Below are positions 1 through 5,643 of a DNA stretch of 8,053 bases, piece by piece. The notes under the pieces were generated by a model that was given only the letters and a program-made list of their open reading frames with translations, searched no databases and was not told the DNA's origin. The stretch comes from Spirochaetia bacterium (GTDB lineage: Bacteria; Spirochaetota; Spirochaetia; Treponematales; Treponemataceae). The DNA lies in assembly GCA_900770075.1 (NCBI GenBank), contig CAAGIZ010000100.1:1-8053 (forward strand), given 5' to 3'. Every line of letters starts with the position of its first letter. Position 1 is the stretch's first letter. Position numbers and translations under genes: made by a program.

Positions 1-59
1 TCAAAGGGCGTATCTACCAGGTGCGATTCAAAAATTTTCTGAGCGATTGTCTTTCCCAT
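1..59 (-). CDS. Aconitase/isopropylmalate dehydratase large-subunit family protein, N-terminal fragment
   Basis: Only the first 19 codons are in the window; the gene runs off the left edge. The translation begins MGKTIAQKIFESHLVD, which resembles the opening of LeuC-type 3-isopropylmalate/homoaconitate/aconitate hydratases, [4Fe-4S] enzymes that isomerise hydroxy-acids. The start is ATG at 59-57, preceded on the minus strand by GAGG (71-68) at 8-nt spacing, a good ribosome binding site. It lies 81 bp downstream of the hydroxyacid dehydrogenase on the same strand, so both may serve hydroxy-acid metabolism, but that is inference. No iron-sulphur cysteines or active-site residues fall inside the fragment, so LeuC, aconitase and homoaconitase cannot be told apart. 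The family call rests on one short N-terminal match. Confidence 0.5.
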   Translation of the reverse strand, partial: MGKTIAQKIFESHLVDTPF

Positions 60-110
60 CTTTAGTACCTCTAAAATTCTTTAGTATTTTTAAATAATTT
101 ACTGCTTTCG

Positions 111-134
111 CAAAGAAAATACAAGATGATGTAT
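111..134 (-). terminator. Weak candidate intrinsic terminator after the hydroxyacid dehydrogenase
   Basis: On the minus strand a 5-bp stem ATACA/TGTAT (134-130 with 123-119), extendable by G-U pairs, has a 6-nt loop and is followed by a T-rich run (TTTTCTTT, 118-111). It sits 7 bp past the dehydrogenase stop. The stem is short and AT-rich, so it could be chance; no stronger terminator is visible between this gene and the next. Confidence 0.3.
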
Positions 135-140
135 CCGAAT

Positions 141-1094
141 CTAATTGACCACGTTCACAGGTTTTCCGGCGATGAAGGCCTTTAAGTTTTCTCTTGCAAT
201 TTCAAAAAGGCGTTTTCTTGCTTCCAGCGGAGCCCAGGCGATATGGGGTGTCAGAACGCAGTTTTTTGCCTTAAAAAGCGGACAGTCTTCTGCCATGGGC
301 TCAGTAGCAATGACGTCTGCTGCGTAACCGGCTATCGTACCGTTTTCCAGGGCAGAGCGCAGGTCTGCTTCGTTTACAAGACCACCCCTTGCCGTGTTTA
401 TGATTACGGCAGTTTTTTTCATCTTGGAAAGTGTACCTGCATTTATAAGGCCGGCAGTTTCTTCCGTCATCGGTGCGTGCAGCGTAAGAAAATCGCTTTC
501 TGCAAAGAGTTCTTCTTTGGAAACAGCCTTTTTATTTCCCTTAAAGGACTTTTCAGAATGAACATGTATGATTACGTTCATCCCAAAGGCATGGGCTATT
601 TCTGCAACCTTCTGACCGATGGAACCGAAACCGAAAATTCCGAGGGTTTTCCCCTTGAGTTCAGTAAGCGGACTTTTCCAATAACAGAAATCCGGGCTTT
701 TAATCCAGTCTCCGTCATGGACAGACCGTGAATGCTGTTCAACAAGATTTGTAAAGTTTAAGATAAGGGCAAAGACATGCTGGGCAACGGAATCCGTTGA
801 GTAGGCGGGTATGTTTGTCACTGTAATTCCTGCTTCTCTGGCAGCCTTCGTGTCTACAACGTTGTAACCTGTAGCCAGTACGCCGATGTATTTCAAATTC
901 GGGCATTTTTCGATTATCTGTCTGGTAATGTTTACCTTGTTCAGAAAAACAGCTTCTGCATTTCCTATTCTTTCAACGACCAGTTCCGGGGGAGTCCGGT
1001 CATAAACCGTCAATTCTGCAAAATCCTTAAAAACATCCCAGCTTAAATCTCCCGGATTTGCTGCATATCCGTCTAAAACTGTAATCTTAATCAT
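141..1094 (-). CDS. D-isomer-specific 2-hydroxyacid dehydrogenase, glycerate dehydrogenase-like
   Basis: This 317-residue cytoplasmic enzyme belongs to the NAD(P)-dependent D-2-hydroxyacid dehydrogenase family, which interconverts 2-keto-acids and D-2-hydroxy-acids. The overall sequence is closest in style to glycerate dehydrogenase/hydroxypyruvate reductase. The substrate-domain motif ATGYNVVD (74-81) is followed by the Rossmann motif GFGSIG (155-160). The catalytic triad is complete: Arg236 in NTARGG, Glu265 in ATEP and His284 in TPHIAW. Length is normal for the family. The acidic residue usually found at the end of the second Rossmann strand is absent (VIIHVHSEK, 174-182), so the cofactor could be NADP. 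The ATG at 1094 has GGGAG 6 nt upstream. It starts 15 bp after the stop of the small HMA-like gene and is probably cotranscribed with it. Exact substrate is not determinable from sequence alone. Confidence 0.9.
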   Translation of the reverse strand: MIKITVLDGYAANPGDLSWDVFKDFAELTVYDRTPPELVVERIGNAEAVFLNKVNITRQIIEKCPNLKYIGVLATGYNVVDTKAAREAGITVTNIPAYSTDSVAQHVFALILNFTNLVEQHSRSVHDGDWIKSPDFCYWKSPLTELKGKTLGIFGFGSIGQKVAEIAHAFGMNVIIHVHSEKSFKGNKKAVSKEELFAESDFLTLHAPMTEETAGLINAGTLSKMKKTAVIINTARGGLVNEADLRSALENGTIAGYAADVIATEPMAEDCPLFKAKNCVLTPHIAWAPLEARKRLFEIARENLKAFIAGKPVNVVN

Positions 1095-1109
1095 AAATTT
1101 CTCCCGGTT

Positions 1110-1310
1110 CTAGTTGAGGACTTCAACGCCTGTAGAGGAAATGGCACTGTTAATTGCCTCCTCTGATGCACCGTCAAAATCTACAAGAACCTGGGATTTG
1201 TCTGCATTTGCAACACAACCCGTAACACCTGCAACGGCTTTTACGGCTGCTTCTACCTTTGCGCAAGTATCGGCATCAAACATTCCGACAACGTATATTT
1301 TTTTTTGCAT
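1110..1310 (-). CDS. Small heavy-metal-associated (HMA-like) domain protein with degenerate metal site
   Basis: This 66-residue protein has the size and likely beta-alpha-beta-beta-alpha-beta pattern of an HMA/copper-chaperone domain: strand KKIYVVGM, helix CAKVEAAVKAVAGV, strand QVLVDFD and helix SEEAINSAISSTG. The family's GMxCxxC metal loop reads GMFDADTC here (9-16). The first cysteine is replaced and the loop is one residue longer, leaving Cys16 and a distant Cys32. Classical two-cysteine binding of copper or another soft metal is therefore doubtful; it may bind another ligand or act as a protein-interaction module. The ATG at 1310 has AGGAG about 10 nt upstream, and a promoter lies about 50 bp further up. 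It is probably the first gene of a two-gene operon with the hydroxyacid dehydrogenase. The function in that pairing is unknown. Confidence 0.8.
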   Translation of the reverse strand: MQKKIYVVGMFDADTCAKVEAAVKAVAGVTGCVANADKSQVLVDFDGASEEAINSAISSTGVEVLN

Positions 1311-1360
1311 AAGAAAGTTTCTCCTGCGATCTGATTAAAAATTATTTTTAAAGCATTTTC

Positions 1361-1388
1361 ATTATATCAGTAATTAAAACTTATTCAA
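1361..1388 (-). promoter_or_regulatory. Sigma-70-type promoter for the HMA-like/dehydrogenase operon
   Basis: On the minus strand TTGAAT (1388-1383), a 16-bp spacer and a perfect TATAAT (1366-1361) lie about 50 bp upstream of the ATG at 1310. This predicts a leader of about 44 nt. The -10 is strong and the -35 is moderate (4 of 6). The gap 1311-1461 shows nothing else convincing; no good terminator for rlmN could be found there. Confidence 0.6.
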
Positions 1389-1461
1389 ATAACTTTTGCT
1401 TTATATCTGAAAAACTGCCTCTCAGACCCGAAAAAAAAACTGTACGTTCCTGTTTTGAAAA

Positions 1462-2541
1462 TCACTCTCCGCCGTTTCCGTATTTTTTGCTTCCGGAAAG
1501 CTTTTTCCCTTCGGTAATTTTATCTGAAAGGGTTTTTCCCAGCTGTCCGCAGGCTCCTCCGATTTCCCTGCCACGGCGGGTGCGCAAAGTTACGTTCAGA
1601 CCGGCTTCTTCCAGCTTTTCGACAAAACGGCGGCATTCATTGTTTGAAGGTTCCGTAAAGGGAAGGGTTTCTACAGGGTTCCAGGGAATCAGGTTTATGT
1701 TTACGTCCAGCCCTTTTGCAAAGCGTATCATGTTTTCTGCAGAACCGGCACTGGTATTAGTGTCGTGGAGAAGGGCGGCTTCCAGCGTTACCCGCTTTCC
1801 TGTTTTTTTTGCATAGTAATCTATGGCTTTTTTAAGTTCTTCCAGAGGATTTGTCTTTGTTATCGGCATAATCTGTTCCCTTAGTTCCGGGTCTGCCGTT
1901 GTAAGGGAAACTGCAAGCCTGATTTGCGGACCGTTGTCTGCCAGATCGTAAATTCCTTTTATGACGCCTGAGGTTGAAAGCGTAATGCGCCTGCCGGAAA
2001 GGTTTCTTCCCCGCTTGTCGGTAAGGACAAGGATTGCCTTTCTGACGGCAGGAAGGTTCATCATGGGCTCTCCCATGCCCATAAACACTATGTTGTCGAG
2101 GGGACCTGCGTGTTTTTCAAGATATAAAAACTGTTCTACAATTTCTGCCGGAGTCAGGTTTCTTGCCAGTCCGAGATGACCTGTCTGACAGAAGGCACAG
2201 TTCATGGCGCAGCCGACCTGGCAGCTGACACAGGCTGTTTTTCTGTTTTCCTTGTCCGTAAGAAGGACGGTTTCCACTGCCAGACCGTCATTCAGCGTAA
2301 TCTGAAGTTTTATGGTTCCGTCAGGATCCTTCAGGACTTTTGAAACTTCGCAGCACCTTAAAACTGCTTTTTCCGAGAGCTGTTCCCTCAGTTCCCTGCT
2401 CAGGTTTGTCATCTCGTCAAAACTTCCAGCACCCCTGCCAATCCATTCAAAAATCTGTTTTCCCCTGAAGGAGGGAGTTAAATCCAGCTGTTCTGAAATC
2501 TCTTCCGGTAAAAGAGCAGAAATCGGTATTTTTTCAGTCAT
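1462..2541 (-). CDS. rlmN: Dual-specificity 23S rRNA/tRNA adenine-C2 methyltransferase RlmN
   Basis: This 359-residue radical-SAM enzyme adds a methyl group to C2 of A2503 in 23S rRNA and, in many bacteria, of A37 in certain tRNAs, helping translational fidelity in the cytoplasm. The [4Fe-4S] motif is Cys111-x3-Cys115-x2-Cys118 (CAMNCAFC), followed by the SAM-binding GMGEPMMN region (155-162). The two further catalytic cysteines are at the expected places: Cys104, seven residues before the first cluster cysteine, and Cys331 in GGACGQLG. The N-terminal part FRGKQIFEWI matches the RlmN accessory domain. Length is normal. The start ATG at 2541 has no strong Shine-Dalgarno; the only AAGG (2560-2557) lies about 15 nt upstream, inside the 3' arm of the preceding terminator hairpin. 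RlmN rather than Cfr is favoured by the chromosomal housekeeping context and by the sequence around the cluster. Confidence 0.96.
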   Translation of the reverse strand: MTEKIPISALLPEEISEQLDLTPSFRGKQIFEWIGRGAGSFDEMTNLSRELREQLSEKAVLRCCEVSKVLKDPDGTIKLQITLNDGLAVETVLLTDKENRKTACVSCQVGCAMNCAFCQTGHLGLARNLTPAEIVEQFLYLEKHAGPLDNIVFMGMGEPMMNLPAVRKAILVLTDKRGRNLSGRRITLSTSGVIKGIYDLADNGPQIRLAVSLTTADPELREQIMPITKTNPLEELKKAIDYYAKKTGKRVTLEAALLHDTNTSAGSAENMIRFAKGLDVNINLIPWNPVETLPFTEPSNNECRRFVEKLEEAGLNVTLRTRRGREIGGACGQLGKTLSDKITEGKKLSGSKKYGNGGE

Positions 2542-2547
2542 ATTTAT

Positions 2548-2583
2548 AAAAAAGAGCCTTCTGAGTATCAGTTTAAAGGCTTT
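2548..2583 (-). terminator. Intrinsic terminator overlapping the TPR gene stop and the rlmN leader
   Basis: On the minus strand an outer stem pairs 2583-2576 with 2560-2553 (core AGCCTT/AAGGCT with one G-U). An inner stem CTGA/TCAG (2571-2568 with 2564-2561) closes a 3-nt loop, and T6 follows (2553-2548). The TPR gene's TGA stop is within the inner stem. The T-tract ends only 6 nt before the rlmN ATG, and the sole AAGG near rlmN is in the stem. It should end the TPR transcript and may limit rlmN translation. Confidence 0.75.
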
Positions 2584-3725
2584 CCTCCGATAATTTTGTC
2601 CAGCATTTCGGAAATTGCGTTGCTTTTAGTTCCTGTTTTTTGAAAATTTTTCAGAACTTCAACAGCCCTGTTTTTATCATCCGTTTTAAGATAGCAGTCT
2701 GCAAGATCTATGTACAGGCGGTAGTTTTTTGGATCGTTTTTGATTAAATTTTCCAGCCTTTCAACTGCTTCCCCATAGTTTCCTTCACCTTTGCAGATAA
2801 GGGCAAGACCCAGGGCAGCGTAGATGTCAAAATCTATTTCCATTGCATGATTGTAATATTCTGCCGCCGTTTTGTAGTCCCCGGTATTTCTGTAGGCATC
2901 TCCGGCACGGGTAAGGATAACCTTGTTGTCCGGGTCATTTTTCAGGATTTTATTCCAGTACTCGATGGAGCGGTACTGCTGGTTCATTCCGCGGTAACAG
3001 TCAGCCAGCCCGAACAGAACATAGAAGTTTTCAGGATCCATTTCCAGTGCACGTTCAAAATAGGCAATTCCTTTTTCAAAAGTCTTCAATTTTCTGTGGC
3101 AGTTTCCAATTGAAGTAAGCACCCTGATATCTACGGCATCGGAATTTATTGACAGCATCTTCGTCCAGTAATAAAGGGCATCTTTATATTCCTTAAAATC
3201 GTAATAGAGGTGTCCGATTCCAATCAGGGCATAGGCATTTGTGTCTTCCATTGCCAGAACTTTCAGGTACATCTCCTTCGACTTTTTGAAATCCCTGATT
3301 TTGCGGTAGGCATCGGCTACTCTGGTCAGCACGGTTATGTTCCTGTCATCGTGGACAAGGTACTGCTCCCAAATATCGATTGCCTTATGATATTTGTTCA
3401 GGGCCTTGTAGCAGTCAGCAAGACCGAACAGGGCATAGTTGTTTCCGGGATGAACGGAAAGACATTTTGAATAGAAATCTACGGCGTTCTTGAAGTGATT
3501 TTGCTTTCGCTCGCAGTCACCAAGTCCTACCAGAGCATAGTTGTTGTTGTCTTCCAGCTGTAAAATCGAATTGAAGGCAAGAATTGCTTCATAAACCTTG
3601 TCTTCCTTTAAAAACTGGTAACCTTTTTTTGAAATTTCAGAAATTTTTTCTGCAACCACTTCTTTTTTTTGCTCTGTTTGAACTGGACGGGCCGCTTCGT
3701 TTTCATTTTTTAATTCATCGGACAT
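2568..3725 (-). CDS. Tetratricopeptide-repeat protein, about ten TPRs
   Basis: Counting from the longer in-frame ATG at 3788 (406 residues), about ten 34-residue TPRs fill positions 50-385, after a charged, probably disordered N-terminus. Typical positions are clear: GLADCY..., ...AIDIWEQYL, ...DPDN. No signal peptide or membrane segment is seen, so it is probably a cytoplasmic helical scaffold for protein-protein contacts; the partner is unknown. Residues 118-219 and 256-355 are similar at a 138-residue offset (ALFGLADCYK/VLFGLADCYR, VLTRVADAYR/ILTRAGDAYR), indicating duplication of a four-TPR block. I prefer ATG 3725 (385 residues) because AGGAG lies 9 nt upstream. The ATG at 3788 overlaps the preceding stop as ATGA and could be used by translational coupling, but has no clear ribosome binding site. 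It ends in a terminator and is cotranscribed with the small gene upstream. Confidence 0.9.
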   Translation of the reverse strand: MSDELKNENEAARPVQTEQKKEVVAEKISEISKKGYQFLKEDKVYEAILAFNSILQLEDNNNYALVGLGDCERKQNHFKNAVDFYSKCLSVHPGNNYALFGLADCYKALNKYHKAIDIWEQYLVHDDRNITVLTRVADAYRKIRDFKKSKEMYLKVLAMEDTNAYALIGIGHLYYDFKEYKDALYYWTKMLSINSDAVDIRVLTSIGNCHRKLKTFEKGIAYFERALEMDPENFYVLFGLADCYRGMNQQYRSIEYWNKILKNDPDNKVILTRAGDAYRNTGDYKTAAEYYNHAMEIDFDIYAALGLALICKGEGNYGEAVERLENLIKNDPKNYRLYIDLADCYLKTDDKNRAVEVLKNFQKTGTKSNAISEMLDKIIGGKPLN

Positions 3726-3784
3726 TTTTTTGTGCTCTCCTGACAAGCTTTTTTTTAATTGATTCTGAAAAAGTGATGAATCTG

Positions 3785-4135
3785 TCATTCTTTTTCAAGT
3801 ATCGAAATCACCTTTGCAATTTTTTCGTAGATGACTTCACATTTTTTTTTGTTTTTTGCAAGGATGTAAAATTTGAGCGCTTTCAACGACTGGTTGTTTT
3901 TGCTGAAAAAGTCACCGACCCTGGTAAGTCCGTCGGAATAACCTGTCGTTATGAAAATTCTTGAGGCTTCCTGAACCTTTCCTCCGTTAAAAAGCTCGTT
4001 TCCTTTTCTGTTCAGCGCAACTTTCTGCTCAGAGGATAGTGCACCCAACGGAGAATCCGTAACTTTTATAAAGCCCCCGGAAAAGCGATGGGAATCAACT
4101 GCATTTACAAAAGATTTTTCAGAATTGCCGTTCAC
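3785..4135 (-). CDS. Small unrecognised helical protein, TPR-like C-terminus
   Basis: The protein has 116 residues from a GTG start at 4135-4133, which has AAGG (4146-4143) at 7-nt spacing. The frame stays open upstream to an ATG at 4498, but that extension is antisense to the winged-helix gene and lies upstream of the minus promoter at 4168-4195, so it is not used. The N-terminus is polar. The centre, LSSEQKVALNRKGNELFNGG and onward to ASRIFITTGY, and the C-terminus, LTRVGDFFSKNNQSLKALKF with a lysine-rich tail, read as paired amphipathic helices like two or three degenerate TPR-type hairpins. There is no signal peptide. It is followed by the ten-TPR gene (4-bp ATGA overlap or 59-bp gap depending on that gene's start), suggesting that the two products work together. 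The function is not recognised. A poly-A run encodes KNKKK near the end. Confidence 0.75.
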   Translation of the reverse strand: MNGNSEKSFVNAVDSHRFSGGFIKVTDSPLGALSSEQKVALNRKGNELFNGGKVQEASRIFITTGYSDGLTRVGDFFSKNNQSLKALKFYILAKNKKKCEVIYEKIAKVISILEKE

Positions 4136-4167
4136 ATTTTTACCTTGCGATATTTTAATTGCATTAA

Positions 4168-4195
4168 ATTCTAGCACGAAAGCAGGCAAAGTCAA
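4168..4195 (-). promoter_or_regulatory. Sigma-70-type promoter for the TPR operon
   Basis: On the minus strand TTGACT (4195-4190), a 16-bp spacer and TAGAAT (4173-4168) each match the consensus at 5 of 6 bases. The GTG start at 4135 lies about 26 nt past the expected transcription start. It is divergent from the winged-helix promoter, with the 22-bp-period repeat between the two -35 boxes. Confidence 0.7.
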
Positions 4196-4198
4196 GGG

Positions 4199-4236
4199 AA
4201 AAACGTGTAAATGTATCTGCAAAAACGTGCAAATGT
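4199..4236. repeat. 16-bp direct repeat, 22-bp period, in the divergent control region
   Basis: AAAAACGTGTAAATGT (4199-4214) recurs as AAAAACGTGCAAATGT (4221-4236) with one difference in 16. The 22-bp spacing, about two helical turns, places both copies on the same DNA face. Copy one abuts the minus -35 and copy two ends 23 bp before the plus -35. A shorter echo, CTGCAAAAA, occurs at 4217-4225 and 4243-4251. The arrangement is that of an operator for a dimer or two adjacent protein molecules; the winged-helix product next door is the obvious candidate ligand (inference). Confidence 0.65.
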
Positions 4237-4259
4237 CCAAAGCTGCAAAAATCTGAGTT

Positions 4260-4288
4260 TTGACAATAAAATCCAAAATCTTTATAAT
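4260..4288 (+). promoter_or_regulatory. Perfect consensus promoter for the winged-helix/LoaP-like operon
   Basis: TTGACA (4260-4265), exactly 17 bp, then TATAAT (4283-4288): both boxes are perfect sigma-70 consensus. The predicted transcription start is near 4295, giving a leader of about 30 nt before the ATG at 4326. A promoter this strong usually needs repression, fitting the repeats around it. Confidence 0.85.
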
Positions 4289-4298
4289 TAAAATGTTC

Positions 4299-4313
4299 AA
4301 ACGAAAAACGTTT
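4299..4313. promoter_or_regulatory. Small inverted repeat just after the transcription start (possible operator)
   Basis: AAACG (4299-4303) and CGTTT (4309-4313) are inverted around five A residues, between the -10 box and the ATG at 4326. It could be an autoregulatory operator or a small RNA hairpin near the ribosome binding region. The arms are only 5 bp and the region is AT-rich, so chance is possible. Confidence 0.35.
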
Positions 4314-4325
4314 TGGGTGTAAATT

Positions 4326-4901
4326 ATGAAGTCGAACGATATTGCAACTCTCCACAGCATCGCAAAAACTCTTGAATCCCAGCCTTTGGCCAGCCAGCGC
4401 ACTCTTGCAAAAAATGCGCAGATTTCTCCGGGACTTATGAATGCCATCTTGAAACGCTTTGTCGAGCGGGGATGGATCATGCTTTCCAACGTGAACAAGC
4501 GGAAACTGGCCTATGCCCTGACTGATGCCGGAATTGCCGAACTTACCAAGCGGGGGAAAAATTTTGTTGTACGGACTTTTAAAATTGCCAATACCTGTAA
4601 CGAAGTGATTTTTAAAACCGTTGCCGAAGCTAAAGAATCTGGTAAGTCCAGGGTTGTTCTGTATGGAAACAGTTATATAAAATTTTTGCTGGAGTATTCG
4701 TGCAGGGCTAACGGGATGGATTTTGAAGTCCTGCCGGTTCCGGAAATTGTCTGTAAGGATAATATAATAGAAGAAAATGTGTTTTGCATTGCCGGTGAAA
4801 TGAACGATGAAGAAATTTTGGAAAAACTTGTAGCTTCGGGTTGCGTAAGTCTTATGAGCCTTGTTGAAAACCTGCCTGCGCCGCTTTACGGTTATTTTTA
4901 A
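4326..4901 (+). CDS. Winged helix-turn-helix (MarR/EPS-type) transcriptional regulator with C-terminal extra domain
   Basis: The protein has 191 residues. Residues 1-75 form a winged helix: helices HSIAKTLES and SQRTLAKNAQISPGLMNAIL (recognition helix near 33-45), then a basic wing NVNKRKLAYALTDAG. This resembles the short MarR-family regulators linked to exopolysaccharide clusters. A second part (about 108-183) begins VVLYGNSYIKFLLEY and later has NVFCIAGEMNDEEILEKLVASG, an alternating strand/helix pattern like a Rossmann-type ligand or nucleotide-binding domain; its glycine loop is weak, so binding is inferred only. It probably binds DNA as a dimer and senses a small molecule. It follows a perfect promoter and precedes the LoaP-like gene by 25 bp, so the two are very likely one operon. 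The ATG at 4326 has no good Shine-Dalgarno (GGG at 4315-4317 only). Confidence 0.82.
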   Translation: MKSNDIATLHSIAKTLESQPLASQRTLAKNAQISPGLMNAILKRFVERGWIMLSNVNKRKLAYALTDAGIAELTKRGKNFVVRTFKIANTCNEVIFKTVAEAKESGKSRVVLYGNSYIKFLLEYSCRANGMDFEVLPVPEIVCKDNIIEENVFCIAGEMNDEEILEKLVASGCVSLMSLVENLPAPLYGYF

Positions 4902-4926
4902 TTTTTTCTGGAGAGTTTTTTAGCTT

Positions 4927-5493
4927 ATGGAATACTACTGCATAATGGTAAAGACAGGAGAAGAAAAAGCTTTTAAAGAACGTGCAATAAAGGCTTTAAA
5001 AGAAAAGTTTCCCGAAGTGCAACTGTTTTTTTTTCAGAGGATGCTGCGGTCGAATCGGGGAGAATATTTTGAGCGCCCCCTGTTTCCAGGCTATCTTTTT
5101 CTGGCTGTTGAAAAACTTTCGGGGGATTTTTTTCTTTTGCTAAAAAAACAGAAGGATTTTGGCCGGATTTTGATGGATAACAGAAATCCGACGGTGCTTG
5201 CCGGACAGGCATTGGAAGAACTGAAAATTTTTATTCACAACGGGGAACACTGGGGCGTGTCGAAAATTTCTTTTTTGCCCGGACAGAGAATCAAGGTGAT
5301 TTCCGGTCCTCTGCTTGGTCTTGAGGGGCTTGTCTACAAGGTGAACAAAAAAAGAAAGCGTGTAACGATTCTTTCTTCCCTTAGCCCGGACGGAAAGCGC
5401 TTTGACCTTTATTACGAGGATGTTGCTCCGGCCGATGTTTCTTTGGATGTACCTGCAGGGCGGCTTTCGGAAAAGGAAGAGACCGGGGTTTGA
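4927..5493 (+). CDS. loaP: LoaP-like specialised NusG paralogue (processive transcription antiterminator)
   Basis: This 188-residue protein has NusG architecture. An NGN domain (1-105, starting YYCIMVKTGEEKAF and containing PLFPGYLFLAV at 51-61) binds the RNA polymerase clamp in this family. A C-terminal KOW domain (117-150) contains GQRIKVISGPLLGLEGLVYK and a basic KKRKR strand. Divergence from housekeeping NusG, location outside the usual secE-nusG-rplK context and the SGPLxGLEG KOW sequence favour LoaP over core NusG or RfaH. LoaP proteins bind a leader RNA hairpin and let polymerase read through terminators in long operons. Here the next elements are a promoter, a leader with a terminator-like hairpin and a giant gene. 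GGAGAG lies 11 nt before the ATG. A run of nine T (5026-5034) encodes the Phe-Phe-Phe stretch at residues 34-36 and could be slippage-prone. Confidence 0.88.
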   Translation: MEYYCIMVKTGEEKAFKERAIKALKEKFPEVQLFFFQRMLRSNRGEYFERPLFPGYLFLAVEKLSGDFFLLLKKQKDFGRILMDNRNPTVLAGQALEELKIFIHNGEHWGVSKISFLPGQRIKVISGPLLGLEGLVYKVNKKRKRVTILSSLSPDGKRFDLYYEDVAPADVSLDVPAGRLSEKEETGV

Positions 5494-5519
5494 ACGGGAA
5501 GTCTGTTTGTCGATGGGGG

Positions 5520-5544
5520 ATTGTTCACAGGGGAAATTGTTCAC
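5520..5544. repeat. 9-bp direct repeat upstream of the giant-gene promoter
   Basis: ATTGTTCAC occurs at 5520-5528 and 5536-5544, a 16-bp period. The second copy ends 10 bp before the -35 box. This is the usual place for an activator or repressor site. Sixteen base pairs is about one and a half turns, so two bound units would lie on opposite faces, or one protein could span both. Confidence 0.5.
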
Positions 5545-5554
5545 GGACTAAACA

Positions 5555-5583
5555 TTGACATTATGATATTATGAGTTTATAAT
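5555..5583 (+). promoter_or_regulatory. Perfect consensus promoter for the leader and giant gene
   Basis: TTGACA (5555-5560), 17 bp, TATAAT (5578-5583): an exact sigma-70 consensus, like the one at 4260-4288. Transcription should begin near 5588-5590, about 210 nt before the GTG start at 5799. It lies 61 bp after the LoaP-like gene stop, so the giant gene can be expressed apart from the regulator pair. Confidence 0.85.
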
Positions 5584-5613
5584 TTTGAAAAATCAGTTGT
5601 AACTGTTTACGAG

Positions 5614-5627
5614 GGGCGACTTGGCCC
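5614..5627 (+). promoter_or_regulatory. Leader hairpin, candidate antiterminator recognition site
   Basis: GGGC (5614-5617) pairs with GCCC (5624-5627) around the loop GACTTG. It starts about 25 nt into the predicted transcript, upstream of the terminator-like hairpin, where an antiterminator-loading site would need to be. It is the GC-richest element in the first part of the leader. Recognition by the LoaP-like protein is inference; I cannot confirm a match to a known binding consensus. Confidence 0.35.
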
Positions 5628-5643
5628 ATAAATAAGTGCAGCG

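Noticed and set aside
145..731. Plus-strand open frames opposite the hydroxyacid dehydrogenase
   Set aside because: The minus strand carries a complete enzyme with all catalytic residues; the plus-strand frames show no motif.
1395..1445. Possible terminator for rlmN (TCTGA/TCAGA inverted repeat near 1397-1421)
   Set aside because: The stem is only 5 bp and no T-tract follows it on the minus strand; the A9 run at 1431-1439 lies on the wrong side of the hairpin.
4136..4498. Upstream extension of the small TPR-like protein to an ATG at 4498
   Set aside because: It is antisense to the winged-helix gene, lies upstream of the minus promoter at 4168-4195 and has no domain-like sequence. GTG 4135 has a ribosome binding site and fits the promoter.
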